49,002 nt of DNA from Pseudoxanthomonas taiwanensis (GTDB taxonomy: Bacteria; Pseudomonadota; Gammaproteobacteria; Xanthomonadales; Xanthomonadaceae): the NCBI RefSeq assembly GCF_010093135.1, contig NZ_PDWK01000016.1, forward strand, positions 1 through 49,002, read 5' to 3'. Both the position numbers and the translations under genes were made by a program. The stretch's first letter is position 1, and each line of letters starts with the position of its first letter. Of the stretch, positions 26,135 through 34,043 are shown in pieces. The notes beneath the pieces are model-generated. The model made no database searches. It worked only from the letters and a program-made list of their open reading frames with translations, and had not been told where the DNA came from.

Positions 26135-27687
26135 TCAGGAGCTGCAGGACAGCATCGAGCAGCCGGCGCGATGGCGCGCCCATTCGGGGCGCAGGCCGGC
26201 GTAGTGCTCCCGTCCAGGCTGGTCCTCGTACGGGCGGCGCATCACCTCCAGCAGCGTCGCCACCGACGCCAGGTCGCCGGCCTCGGCACGGTCGATGGCC
26301 TCCTGCGCCAGCCAGTTGCGCAACACGTAGCGCGGATTGGCCAGGCGCATGCGTTCGCGCCGCCGTGGTGGCGCCAGCGGGTCGTCGGCCAGGCGCGCGG
26401 CGTAGCGTGCCAGCCACTCCTGCAACGCCGGCGACACCGCCGCGGCCGCGACGGCGTCGTAGGACACCGCCGCGAAGTCCGCCGGCCTGGCCGTGGCCGG
26501 ATCCACCTCCCCAAGCTGGCGGAAGAACGTGGTGAGGTCGAACTGCCCGGCCTGCAGCACCCGGCACAGGTCCTCGAACAGGGCCACGTCACCGGCGCCG
26601 GCGCGGGCCAGGCCCAGCTTGCCGGCCACCATTTCCCGCTCGGCCCGGGCCCAGGCGTCCAGGTAGCGCTGCAGCCCGGCCTCCAGCGGCGCGGCCCCGC
26701 CGAACAGCGGCGCCAGCGCCTGCGCCAGCCGGGTGAGGTTCCAGTACGCCACCTGCGGCTGGGCGCCATAGCGGTAGCGGCGGCCGTGGGCGTCGGTGGT
26801 GTTGGGCGTCCAGTCCGGGTCGTAGTCCTCCAGCCAGCCATAGGGACCGTAGTCGATGGTCAGGCCGAGGATGGACATGTTGTCGGTGTTCATCACCCCG
26901 TGGACGAAGCCCACCCGCATCCAGCCGGCCACCATCCACGCGGTGCGCTCGCACACCTGCGCGAACCACTCGGCGTCGCCATCCGGCCCCCTGCCGTGCA
27001 GCTCCGGGAAGTGGTGGCGCTGCACGTGGTCGGCCAGCCGCCGCAGCAGGACGGTGTCGCCGCGCGAGGCCGGCAGCTGCCAGCTGCCGAAGCGCAGGAA
27101 GCCGGGCGCAATGCGGCACACCACGGCACCGGGTTCCGGGCGCGGATGGCCGTCGTAGAACATGTCCCGCACCACCTCCTCACCGGTGCCGACCAGGCTG
27201 AGCGCGCGCGTGGTGGGGATGCCCAGGTGGTGCATGGCCTCGCTGCACAGGAACTCGCGGATCGAGGAGCGCAGCACCGCGCGGCCGTCGCCGAAGCGCG
27301 AGTACGGCGTACGCCCGGCGCCCTTGAGCTGCAGCTCCCGCGTCCGCCGTCCGGCCCGATCGCCTCGCCCAGCGAGATGGCGCGGCCATCGCCCAGCTGC
27401 CCGGCCCAGCGGCCGACCTGGTGCCCGCCGTAGTTGGCCGCCCACGGCTGCATGCCGTGCAGCAGCGCGTTGCCGCCGAACACGCGGGCGAAGTCCGAGT
27501 GCCCGGCGTCGGCGGCGTCCAGCCCGACCAGGGCCGCGGCCTCCGGTGACCACGCCAGCACCCGCGGCGCGGCCACCGGGGTGGGATCCACCCGCGACCA
27601 GGCCGCGAAGACCTCGCGCACCCGCGGTCCGGCCTCGGCGTCGCCGGGCAGGTCGCGCAGGAAGCTGTTGTCGAACTCGATCCGCAT
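26135..27687 (-). pseudogene. selO: SelO (YdiU) protein adenylyltransferase, one-base frameshift
   Basis: SelO is a pseudokinase-fold enzyme that transfers AMP to proteins in redox control. From the ATG at 27687 the N-terminus ([15 protein letters not shown], then [20 protein letters not shown]) reads in one frame up to about 27345. The rest ([39 protein letters not shown] and the C-terminal Cys-containing GCSMLSCSS) reads in another. One base is missing near 27339-27340, where homologues have a (W/R)ELQLKGAG junction. Apart from this the gene is complete and all active-site motifs are kept, so it is either a very young pseudogene or a sequencing error. The N-terminal 116 and C-terminal 400 residues would otherwise join. 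Confidence 0.9.
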
Positions 27688-27728
27688 GTGCCGGGGACGC
27701 GCCTGCCGGTGCAGGCGCCTTCGCATCC

Positions 27729-27944
27729 TCAGCCGGTGGCCACCGCGAACGGGCCACCCTGCTCCAGCGCCCGGTGGTAGGCCGGGCGCGCATGGATGCG
27801 CTCGAGAAAGCCGCGCAGGTTCGGGTGCCCGCGCAGGTCGGTGCGCACCGCGACGGCCTCGACCGGGAAGCTCATCTGGATGTCGGCGGCGGTGAAGCGC
27901 TCGCCTGCGAACCAGCCGCCGCCGTCCAGCGCCTGCTCCATCCA
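27729..27944 (-). pseudogene. glutathione S-transferase, 3' part (split gene)
   Basis: The last 71 codons of a [23 protein letters not shown] is the conserved C-terminal-domain motif, and [20 protein letters not shown] is the last helix. A stop codon (TAA at about 27948-27950 on the minus strand) lies just upstream, so no full protein can start here. The missing 5' part is found at 34,458-34,927 on the same strand; joined, the two give an uninterrupted HLDWMEQALD. The gene lies 41 bases before selO, and gst-selO-apt was probably one unit before the insertion. Confidence 0.88.
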
Positions 27945-27973
27945 TCCTTAAAGTGAAGCGCCGGCTCGCAGGG

Positions 27974-28000
27974 TTGACAACGGCGCCGATTTCGTAGAAG
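27974..28000 (+). promoter_or_regulatory. candidate promoter of the microcin locus
   Basis: TTGACA (27974-27979) is a perfect -35. The best -10-like hexamers are TAGAAG at 27995-28000 (15-base spacer) or AAGCAT at 27998-28003 (18 bases). It lies about 90 bases before the adaptor gene. It is plausible because of the consensus -35, but the -10 is weak. Confidence 0.4.
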
Positions 28001-28087
28001 CATCGCGAACACGAGGTGGGGTGATCGCCATCCCATTCCGTCGAAGGACACGAGCGGCAGGGGAGCCGCTGCACGGACGTAGGGGAA

Positions 28088-29353
28088 ATGGCGGAGTCGC
28101 TGTTCCGCAAGGAAGTGCTGGAGGCCAAGCGCACCAGCTGGCTCGGGCCGATCTCGCTTGCCCAGCCGCTACCCGCGTGGGTGCTCACCGCGTTCGCGGT
28201 GGTCGCCGCCGCCTCGATCCTCCTGTTCCTGATCTTCGGCACCTACACCCGCCGCACCCGGGTGGTCGGCCAGCTCGTGCCCGTCGAGGGCCTGGCCACG
28301 GTCACCGCACCCGCATCGGGAGTCCTCAGCCGCATCCTGGTGGAAGAAGGCCAACGCGTCGAGGCGGGCCAACTGCTCGCGGTGCTGAGCGTCCCGCGCG
28401 CCACCCCGGCCACCGGCGACACCGTGGCCGCACTCGAAGCGCAGCTGCGGCAGCGCATGCAGGGTCTGGATCAGGCCCGGCAGGCCCAGGACGCGCTGCT
28501 CGATGCCCAGGAACGCGGCCTTGCGCGTCAGCTCGACGCGGCCGAGCGCCAGTTGCGCCAACTGCAATCCGAAATCGCCACGCGTGGCGAACAGGTGCGC
28601 ATCGCGCGCGAATCGCTGGAACGCCTGCGCGAACTGCAGCGCAACCGGTACGTGGGCGAGCTGCAGGTCAAGCAGCAGGAAAGCGCCATGCTCGAACACA
28701 GGGCGGTCATGCAGGCGCTGCAACGCCAGGCCGCCGAGACGCGCCGCCTGCAGGCCCAACTGCAACAGGCGTTGCGTGAGCTCCCGGCGCAGCGTCAGTT
28801 GGCCGTTTCCACCTACCGCCGCGATCGCGCCCTGCTGGATCAGGAGCAGGTCGAAACCGAAGCGCGCGGCGAGCTGGCCATCGTCGCGCCGGTTGCGGGC
28901 GTGGTGGCCACCAAGGTGCTGAAGGCCGGCCAGTCGGTGCAGGCGGGGCAGTCGGTGATGAGCCTGATCGCAGGCGATGGCCGTCTGGAGGCGGAGCTGC
29001 TGGTGCCGAGCCGCGCCATCGGTTTCATCGAACCGGGCGACCCCGTGCTGCTGCGCTACCAGGCGTTCCCCTACCAGAAGTTCGGCCACCACGCCGGGCG
29101 CGTCGCGCGCATCAGCCACAGCGCGTTGAGCGCCAGCGAACTGGCCGCGCTCGCGGGGAATTCGCAGGCGAGCGAGCCGTTCTATCGAGTGCGCGTCGAA
29201 CTGGCCGCGCAAGCCATTACCGCCTACGGCAAGCCCGAGCCGCTCAAGCCCGGGATGCTGCTCGATGCGGACGTGCTGGGCGAGCGACGCGCGCTGGTCG
29301 AATGGGTGCTGGAGCCGCTGTATTCGCTCAAGGGGAAGGTCGGCAGCGGCTGA
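28088..29353 (+). CDS. HlyD/CvaA-type secretion adaptor
   Basis: 421-residue periplasmic adaptor for a type I peptide exporter. One N-terminal membrane helix ([21 protein letters not shown], about residues 30-50) is followed by a lipoyl half-motif ([20 protein letters not shown]) and a long coiled coil of Gln/Arg/Leu heptads (about residues 115-255). The second lipoyl half is [24 protein letters not shown], followed by the beta-barrel end with [16 protein letters not shown]. This order is that of CvaA/HlyD proteins of colicin V-like systems. It is the first gene of the locus; the matching C39 exporter lies 1.4 kb downstream after the peptide genes. Its last 85 codons are copied at 29,563-29,835. 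Confidence 0.92.
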   Translation: MAESLFRKEVLEAKRTSWLGPISLAQPLPAWVLTAFAVVAAASILLFLIFGTYTRRTRVVGQLVPVEGLATVTAPASGVLSRILVEEGQRVEAGQLLAVLSVPRATPATGDTVAALEAQLRQRMQGLDQARQAQDALLDAQERGLARQLDAAERQLRQLQSEIATRGEQVRIARESLERLRELQRNRYVGELQVKQQESAMLEHRAVMQALQRQAAETRRLQAQLQQALRELPAQRQLAVSTYRRDRALLDQEQVETEARGELAIVAPVAGVVATKVLKAGQSVQAGQSVMSLIAGDGRLEAELLVPSRAIGFIEPGDPVLLRYQAFPYQKFGHHAGRVARISHSALSASELAALAGNSQASEPFYRVRVELAAQAITAYGKPEPLKPGMLLDADVLGERRALVEWVLEPLYSLKGKVGSG

Positions 29354-29369
29354 CCTTCACCGGAGCAAC

Positions 29370-29429
29370 GGATTGCCGGGTGTGTTCCCGGCCCCAGGCG
29401 CAGGGGAGCTGCGCAACTCAGGAGGCGTT
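29370..29429 (+). promoter_or_regulatory. two-hairpin leader, copy 1
   Basis: Upstream of the first small gene, two perfect hairpins occur in series: CCGGG TGTGTT CCCGG (29376-29391) and GCGCAG GGGAG CTGCGC (29398-29414). The ribosome-binding site CAGGAGG and an ATG follow. The same arrangement is repeated at 29,859-29,924. It lies directly after the adaptor stop codon. Confidence 0.5.
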
Positions 29430-29558
29430 ATGACTGGCCAAAAAATCCGTCTGGATCTGACCAATCCTGAAACGCTGTTGGTTGCAAGTGTGACGTCGGC
29501 GTTCTTCGGGAGCGGTGTGTTGCTTGGTTTGTGGCTGGCGAATGCCCGGCTTGGTTGA
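29430..29558 (+). CDS. small membrane-spanning peptide of the microcin locus
   Basis: 42 residues, beginning MTGQKIRLDLTNPETLLV and then one hydrophobic helix (ASVTSAFFGSGVLLGLWLA) that ends ANARLG. The start is well supported by GGAGG five bases upstream. It lacks a Gly-Gly leader and the LT..E...V leader pattern of the two peptides downstream. It could be a leaderless peptide, a short immunity or chaperone peptide, or the end of a decayed precursor. No family is recognised. Confidence 0.55.
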   Translation: MTGQKIRLDLTNPETLLVASVTSAFFGSGVLLGLWLANARLG

Positions 29559-29562
29559 ACAC

Positions 29563-29835
29563 AAGAGATGCTGCTACGCGGGCCGCGTAACGCGCGTGAG
29601 TCGCAGTGTGCTGAGCGGCGGCGAACTGGCCGCACCTGCGGGGAATTCGCAAACGAGCGGGCCGCTCTATCGGGTGCGGGTCGAACTGCGCGCTCAAGCC
29701 ATCACGGCCTACGGCAAGCCCGAGCCGCTCAAGCCCGAGATGCTGCTGGAGGCCGACAGCCTGGGCGAACGCCGCCGCCTGTTCGAGTGGGTGCGCGAGC
29801 CGCTGTATTCGCTCACGGGGAGGATGGCGGAATGA
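29563..29835 (+). pseudogene. partial duplicate of the adaptor 3' end
   Basis: About 88 codons repeat the C-terminus of the adaptor at 28,088-29,353. The stretch AGRVTRVSRSVLSGGELAA matches [19 protein letters not shown], and [20 protein letters not shown] and REPLYSLTG also match. The copy has diverged clearly at many bases, so it is either an old duplication or the end of an adaptor gene from a second, related locus. There is no start or signal region, so it is non-functional as an adaptor. Confidence 0.85.
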
Positions 29836-29858
29836 GCGTCATTCGCTCCGGGGAAGGA

Positions 29859-29924
29859 ATTGCCGGGTGTGTTCCCGGTCCCATGGCGCAGGGGGACTGC
29901 GCCACAATTCAAGGAGATGTTGAA
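29859..29924 (+). promoter_or_regulatory. two-hairpin leader, copy 2
   Basis: The same pair of hairpins as in copy 1: CCGGG TGTGTT CCCGG (29863-29878) and the slightly longer GGCGCAG GGGGA CTGCGCC (29885-29903). AAGGAG and the ATG of the first double-glycine peptide follow. The loops and flanks have changed while both stems are kept. Confidence 0.55.
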
Positions 29925-30089
29925 ATGCGTGAATTGACCATTCAGGAAGTCGAGAATGTTGATGGCGCCATCGCTCCCGTGCTGTTTGTTGGCGCGGTCA
30001 TTCTTTCTCAGGTCAGCTGGACCAATGTCGCGTTCTACACCGGGGCCATGATTGGTGCAGGTGCGTACGCTCTGGTTGCACAGAAATAA
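29925..30089 (+). CDS. class II microcin precursor peptide A
   Basis: 54 residues. The leader MRELTIQEVENVDGA follows the double-glycine-type pattern (M.ELT..EV..V.G then G, A or S), with cleavage expected after the GA. The core of 39 residues is hydrophobic and uncharged apart from a C-terminal Lys: IAPVLFVGAVILSQVSW then NVAFYTGAMIGAGAYALVA. A GxxxG motif (GAMIG) is typical of two-peptide class IIb bacteriocins. AAGGAG lies eight bases before the ATG. It sits 42 bases before peptide B. The peptidase domain of the exporter encoded downstream would remove the leader. Confidence 0.82.
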   Translation: MRELTIQEVENVDGAIAPVLFVGAVILSQVSWTNVAFYTGAMIGAGAYALVAQK

Positions 30090-30131
30090 GAGGCTAGTTC
30101 GATTTCCAACTACAAAACTGAGGATAATGCC

Positions 30132-30290
30132 ATGGTTGATCTGACGTTGGAAGAAATTGAACAGGTTTCTGGCGGCGTAGCTCCATTGATTCCCGTTGCA
30201 ATCGCGTTCGGCAAGGGTTTTGTGGCGGGAGTTGGTGTCGCTGCTGCCGTTCATGTCGCGGTCGAGGCTTTTGAGCTTCTGACAAGCTGA
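30132..30290 (+). CDS. class II microcin precursor peptide B
   Basis: 52 residues. The leader MVDLTLEEIEQVSGG is a canonical double-glycine leader. The 37-residue core starts VAPLIPVAIAFGKGFVAG and continues with a Val/Ala-rich helix (VGVAAAVHVAVEAFELL). It contains GxxxG (GFVAG) and few charges. GAGGA lies seven bases before the ATG. With peptide A it would make a two-peptide (class IIb-like) pair exported by the C39 transporter. No Cys residues are present, so disulfides are excluded. Confidence 0.87.
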   Translation: MVDLTLEEIEQVSGGVAPLIPVAIAFGKGFVAGVGVAAAVHVAVEAFELLTS

Positions 30291-30298
30291 GCGGCGCC

Positions 30299-30330
30299 AA
30301 TGGTGACGTGTTTTTTGGCCCGTCACCATT
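30299..30330 (+). other. hairpin after the peptide genes
   Basis: Perfect 10-bp inverted repeat AATGGTGACG / CGTCACCATT with a 12-base loop that contains TTTTTT. It lacks a T-run after the stem, so it is not a classical terminator. It could set relative amounts of peptide and downstream messages by RNA processing or partial termination. Confidence 0.45.
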
Positions 30331-30351
30331 CACCTGGTAGGTGGGACAAAA

Positions 30352-30741
30352 ATGAGAATCGCACCTGGTTTTGATAAGCGAAACAGAAAATTTTATCGCT
30401 GGGCTCTGATGGGGATGTGGTTGACAGCGGGGTTGATGTTGTTCGCAGGGTTTTTGGGCAGGTTTCAAGCCTCCAGCCCTGGGGGGGTGTACGCGTTGCT
30501 TTTTCCGGGGGTTGCGTTTGTCACAGCGATCGTTTGCTATGCGATTATTGACCGAGTAGAGAGGTCTTCGTTTCCTCTTCTGATATCTGTGCTTGCATAT
30601 GCATTAGGGATGTATGGGTTCGGAATGCCTATAAAGCTAGTTGTTTTAGTGGGGGCGGCTGCGCTCGTGGGTATCATTGTTATTCTGGTTTTCGGCGACA
30701 AAGCCGATCTGCAAGTTGAAGACGACAATGGCGGAATTTGA
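30352..30741 (+). CDS. four-helix membrane protein, candidate immunity protein
   Basis: 129 residues with four hydrophobic segments (near residues 17-37, 46-67, 75-95 and 97-117) and a charged C-terminal tail (GDKADLQVEDDNGG). The base composition is far below the window average, many rare AT-rich codons are used, and the gene sits between the peptide genes and the exporter. In class II microcin loci this is the usual place, size and topology of the self-immunity protein, but there is no homology I recognise. The ribosome-binding site (GGTGGG) is acceptable. Confidence 0.6.
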   Translation: MRIAPGFDKRNRKFYRWALMGMWLTAGLMLFAGFLGRFQASSPGGVYALLFPGVAFVTAIVCYAIIDRVERSSFPLLISVLAYALGMYGFGMPIKLVVLVGAAALVGIIVILVFGDKADLQVEDDNGGI

Positions 30742-30777
30742 GGCGCATTTCGGCGATAGAAATGGAGTTCGCTTCGG

Positions 30778-32895
30778 ATGAAATGCCAAGCACGGCCCGT
30801 TATTCAATCCGAAGCCGCCGAATGCGGCCTCGCCTGTCTGGCGATGGTGGCCGAAGCGCACGAGCTGCGGATCGGGCTGCCGGAGCTGAGGCAGCGCTTC
30901 CCGCTGTCGCTCAAGGGCGCCAAGCTGAGCCACCTGATCCACATCGCCCGGCAGCTGGGGTTCGCCACCCGCCCGCTGCGGCTGGAGATGGAGGACCTGG
31001 GCAAGCTCAAGCTGCCGTGCATCCTGCATTGGGATCTGAATCATTTCGTGGTGCTCGCCAAGGTCGGCCGGTCGAAGGTCACGATCCTCGATCCGGCGGT
31101 GGGCGAGCGGAAGCTGTCCTTCGCTGAAGTCTCGGCGCACTTCACCGGTGTGGCGCTGGAGTTGACGCCGGGGCTGGAATTCAAGCCGCAGCGCGCGATG
31201 CCTGCGGTGTCGTTGCGGCAGCTGACCGGCAAGGTGTCCGGTTGGTGGCGCTCGCTGGCGCTGATCGGGTTGCTGTCGGTTGCGCTGCAGGTGTTCGTGC
31301 TGCTGGGGCCGTTCTACCTGCAGTGGGTGGTGGACCAGGTGCTGGTGTCGGCCGACCGCGATCTGCTGGTGGTACTGGGGCTTGGGTTCGGGTTGGCGTT
31401 GCTGCTGCAGGTGGGGACCGGGCTGCTGCGCGGATGGTCGGTGGTCTATCTGTCCTCGCAGCTGGGGTTGCAGTGGATGGGCAACGTGTTCGCCCATCTG
31501 CTCAGGCTGCCGCTCGATTTCTTCGAGAAACGGCACCTGGGCGACATCACCTCGCGCATGCAATCGGTGCAGGCGATCCAGAAGACGCTGACCACCAGCT
31601 TCGTCGAGGCCATCATCGACGGGCTGATGGCGGTGGTGACCCTGGGGATGATGCTGCTGTACAGCTGGAAGCTGGCGTTGGTGACGCTGCTGGCGGTGGG
31701 GCTGTATCTGGGGCTGCGGGCCATCGCCTATCGGCCGGTGCGCGACCGCACCGAACAGCAGTTGGTGGCGGCGGCGAAGCAGCAGACCCATCTGCTGGAA
31801 ACCCTGCGCGGCATGCAGAGCCTGAAACTCGCGGGCAGCGAGCCGACCCGGCAGGCGACCTACGCCAATCTGATGACCGAGACGGTGAATCAGGAGGTGC
31901 GGCTGGCGCGGATGGGCCTCGGGTTCAACACCGCCAGCCAACTGGTGTTCGGCATCGAGCGGATCGCGGTGATCTGGATCGGCGCGACGCTGGCGCTGTC
32001 GAACGTGTTTTCCGCCGGCATGCTGATCGCGTATCTCGCCTACAAGGACCAGTTCGCGCAGCGCGTTTCCGGGCTGATCGACAAGTGGATCGAGTTCCGC
32101 ATGCTGCGCCTGCACGGCGAGCGGCTGGCGGACATCGTGCTGACGCCGCCCGAAGAAAGTCTCGCCCTGCCCGACCTGCCGCCGCCGGCGGACACCCGCA
32201 TCGAAGTCAGCGGGCTGTCGTTCCGCTATGCCGAGGGCGAGCCGTGGGTGCTGAAGGATTGCAGCTTCACGGTCGAGCCGGGCGAATCGGTTGCCATCAT
32301 CGGGGCATCCGGCTGCGGCAAGACCACGCTGGTCAAGCTGATGCTGGGTCTGCTGAAGCCCAGCGAGGGCACCATCAAGGTCGGAGGCCAAGACCTCCAT
32401 CGCATCGGCCCGCAGAACGTGCGCAAGATCGTCGGCGCGGTGATGCAGGACGATCAACTGTTCGCGGGCAGCATCGCCGAGAACATCGCCTTCTTCGACC
32501 CGGAGATCGACTTCGAGCGGGTCGAGAAGGCGGCGCGGCTGGCGGCGGTGCATGAGGACATCGCGGCCATGCCGATGGGCTATCACGGCCTGATCGGCGA
32601 CATGGGCAGCGCGTTGTCGGGCGGGCAGAAGCAACGCATCATCCTGGCGCGCGCGCTGTACCGCGATCCGCGGATCCTGTTCCTCGACGAGGCCACGAGC
32701 CATCTGGACGTGATGCGCGAGCGGCTGGTCAACGAGGCGGTGCGCAACCTGAAGCTGACCAAGGTGATCGTGGCGCATCGGCCGGAGACCATCGCCAGCG
32801 CCGACCGCGTGCTGGTGCTGGAAGGGGGCAAGGTCGCGCATGAGTTCCGGCCCCAGCAGGCGCAGGCCCCGGCGCGGGCCGAAGCCGTCGCCTGA
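30778..32895 (+). CDS. C39 peptidase-containing ABC exporter (CvaB type)
   Basis: 705-residue peptide exporter that cleaves double-glycine leaders and moves the cores across the inner membrane. The N-terminal C39 domain has the full triad: Cys16 (SEAAECGLACLAMVA), His89 (LNHFVVL) and Asp105 (ILDPAVG). The membrane domain has six helices (about residues 160-425). The ATPase domain has Walker A GASGCGKTT, signature ALSGGQKQR and Walker B ILFLDEATSHLD. It ends in a short Ala/Gln tail. GGAG lies ten bases before the ATG. With the HlyD adaptor and a TolC-type channel from elsewhere it makes a type I secretion system. Confidence 0.96.
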   Translation: MKCQARPVIQSEAAECGLACLAMVAEAHELRIGLPELRQRFPLSLKGAKLSHLIHIARQLGFATRPLRLEMEDLGKLKLPCILHWDLNHFVVLAKVGRSKVTILDPAVGERKLSFAEVSAHFTGVALELTPGLEFKPQRAMPAVSLRQLTGKVSGWWRSLALIGLLSVALQVFVLLGPFYLQWVVDQVLVSADRDLLVVLGLGFGLALLLQVGTGLLRGWSVVYLSSQLGLQWMGNVFAHLLRLPLDFFEKRHLGDITSRMQSVQAIQKTLTTSFVEAIIDGLMAVVTLGMMLLYSWKLALVTLLAVGLYLGLRAIAYRPVRDRTEQQLVAAAKQQTHLLETLRGMQSLKLAGSEPTRQATYANLMTETVNQEVRLARMGLGFNTASQLVFGIERIAVIWIGATLALSNVFSAGMLIAYLAYKDQFAQRVSGLIDKWIEFRMLRLHGERLADIVLTPPEESLALPDLPPPADTRIEVSGLSFRYAEGEPWVLKDCSFTVEPGESVAIIGASGCGKTTLVKLMLGLLKPSEGTIKVGGQDLHRIGPQNVRKIVGAVMQDDQLFAGSIAENIAFFDPEIDFERVEKAARLAAVHEDIAAMPMGYHGLIGDMGSALSGGQKQRIILARALYRDPRILFLDEATSHLDVMRERLVNEAVRNLKLTKVIVAHRPETIASADRVLVLEGGKVAHEFRPQQAQAPARAEAVA

Positions 32896-33007
32896 CCGAG
32901 CGCAGGCAGCTTCTGCCGCGTGGACGCCGGGTTCGGTGAGGCCGCGCGGATTCACCCGTCTTTGCCGCCGGCGGGCGTAGAACGGCTCGACCGTAGGAGG
33001 GCCGGCG

Positions 33008-33514
33008 ATGACGCGGTTCAAGACGATCGGCAGCCTGCAACTGCACGAGGACCTGGCGCACGAGCGGCGCGAGTGGAAGCTGCAGCGCGTGGGCTGGGCG
33101 CTGATGGCGCTCGCCCTGCTGGCCGCGGTGCTGGGGCTGTTCGGTCACGGTCCGCTGAGCGAGACCGCGAGCGCCAGCGCCGACGGCGCGCTCACCGTGC
33201 GCCATCAGCGTTTCGAGCGCTACCAGGCGCCCAGCGAATACGACATCGGCGCGATGCCGGCGCTCGCTGCCGGCGGCGTGCTCGTCCTGCGCGTGGAACC
33301 GGCGCTGCTTGCGCGCATCGAGATCGAGCGCTTCGAGCCTGCGCCGCAGCAGGTGCGTGCCGACGGCGAGGCGCTGCTGTTCGCGTTCGCCACGGTGCCC
33401 GGCAAACCGGCGCGGGTGCGGATGTTCTTCCGGCCGAAGCGGTTCGGGCCGCTCGTGGCGAGCGTCGCGGTCGGGCCGCAGCGGCTCGACTTCCGTCAGT
33501 TCGTCTATCCCTGA
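33008..33514 (+). CDS. hypothetical membrane protein
   Basis: 168 residues with a strong GGAGG start. A charged N-terminus (HEDLAHERREWKLQRVGW) precedes one membrane helix (ALMALALLAAVLGLFGHGPL, about residues 35-54). A soluble domain follows, rich in beta-strand-like sequence and ending RLDFRQFVYP. It is separated from the DUF421 gene by nine bases and is probably co-transcribed with it. I do not recognise a named family. The two are unrelated to peptide secretion and look like chromosomal housekeeping genes carried along with the island. Confidence 0.65.
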   Translation: MTRFKTIGSLQLHEDLAHERREWKLQRVGWALMALALLAAVLGLFGHGPLSETASASADGALTVRHQRFERYQAPSEYDIGAMPALAAGGVLVLRVEPALLARIEIERFEPAPQQVRADGEALLFAFATVPGKPARVRMFFRPKRFGPLVASVAVGPQRLDFRQFVYP

Positions 33515-33523
33515 TGTGCCGCG

Positions 33524-33982
33524 ATGGATTCGGTGCTGCGCGCGCTGGTGGTGTACGCGTTCCTGCTGATCGTGTTCCGCATCGCCGGCAAGCGCACGCT
33601 GGCGCAGGCGACCAACTTCGAGCTGGTGCTGCTGCTGATCATCTCCGAGACGGTGCAGGAAGCGCTGGTCGATCAGGACCATTCGGTCACCAACGCGTTC
33701 CTGCTGGTGGTGACGCTGGTCGGCACCAGCCTGCTGCTGTCGGTGATGAAGAACCGCTGGCCGGCGGTGTCGAAATGGCTCGACGGACTGCCGGTGGCGG
33801 TGGTGCGCAGCGGGCAGCCCGACCGCGAGCTGATGCGCGAGCTGCGGGTGGACGACGACGACGTGCTGTCCTCGGCGCGGCGTCAGGAGGGCGTGGAGCG
33901 GCTCGACCAGATCGAGCATGCGGTGGTCGAGGAGAACGGCGAGATCTCGGTCGTCGTGCGGCGCAAGAAGGGCGGCGGCTGA
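33524..33982 (+). CDS. DUF421 (YetF/YcaP-like) membrane protein
   Basis: 152 residues. Three N-terminal helices carry the family sequence (FLLIVFRIAGKRTLAQATNF, then LLLIISETVQEALV), followed by the small cytoplasmic DUF421 domain with RELMRELRVDDDDVLSSAR and DQIEHAVVEENGEISVV. The function of the family is unknown; members are often found near stress and envelope genes. It lies after the hypothetical membrane protein and is convergent with the ferritin-like fragment. Confidence 0.88.
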   Translation: MDSVLRALVVYAFLLIVFRIAGKRTLAQATNFELVLLLIISETVQEALVDQDHSVTNAFLLVVTLVGTSLLLSVMKNRWPAVSKWLDGLPVAVVRSGQPDRELMRELRVDDDDVLSSARRQEGVERLDQIEHAVVEENGEISVVVRRKKGGG

Positions 33983-34043
33983 GGCCGGCGCGTCGGCCGC
34001 GCGCGGCCGCGATCCGGCGACCGGATCGCGGCGCGGCCGGGAT

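Noticed and set aside
29515-29835. A 106-residue stand-alone gene
   Set aside because: Its first 16 codons overlap the 42-residue peptide gene in another frame, and the rest is the copied adaptor tail.
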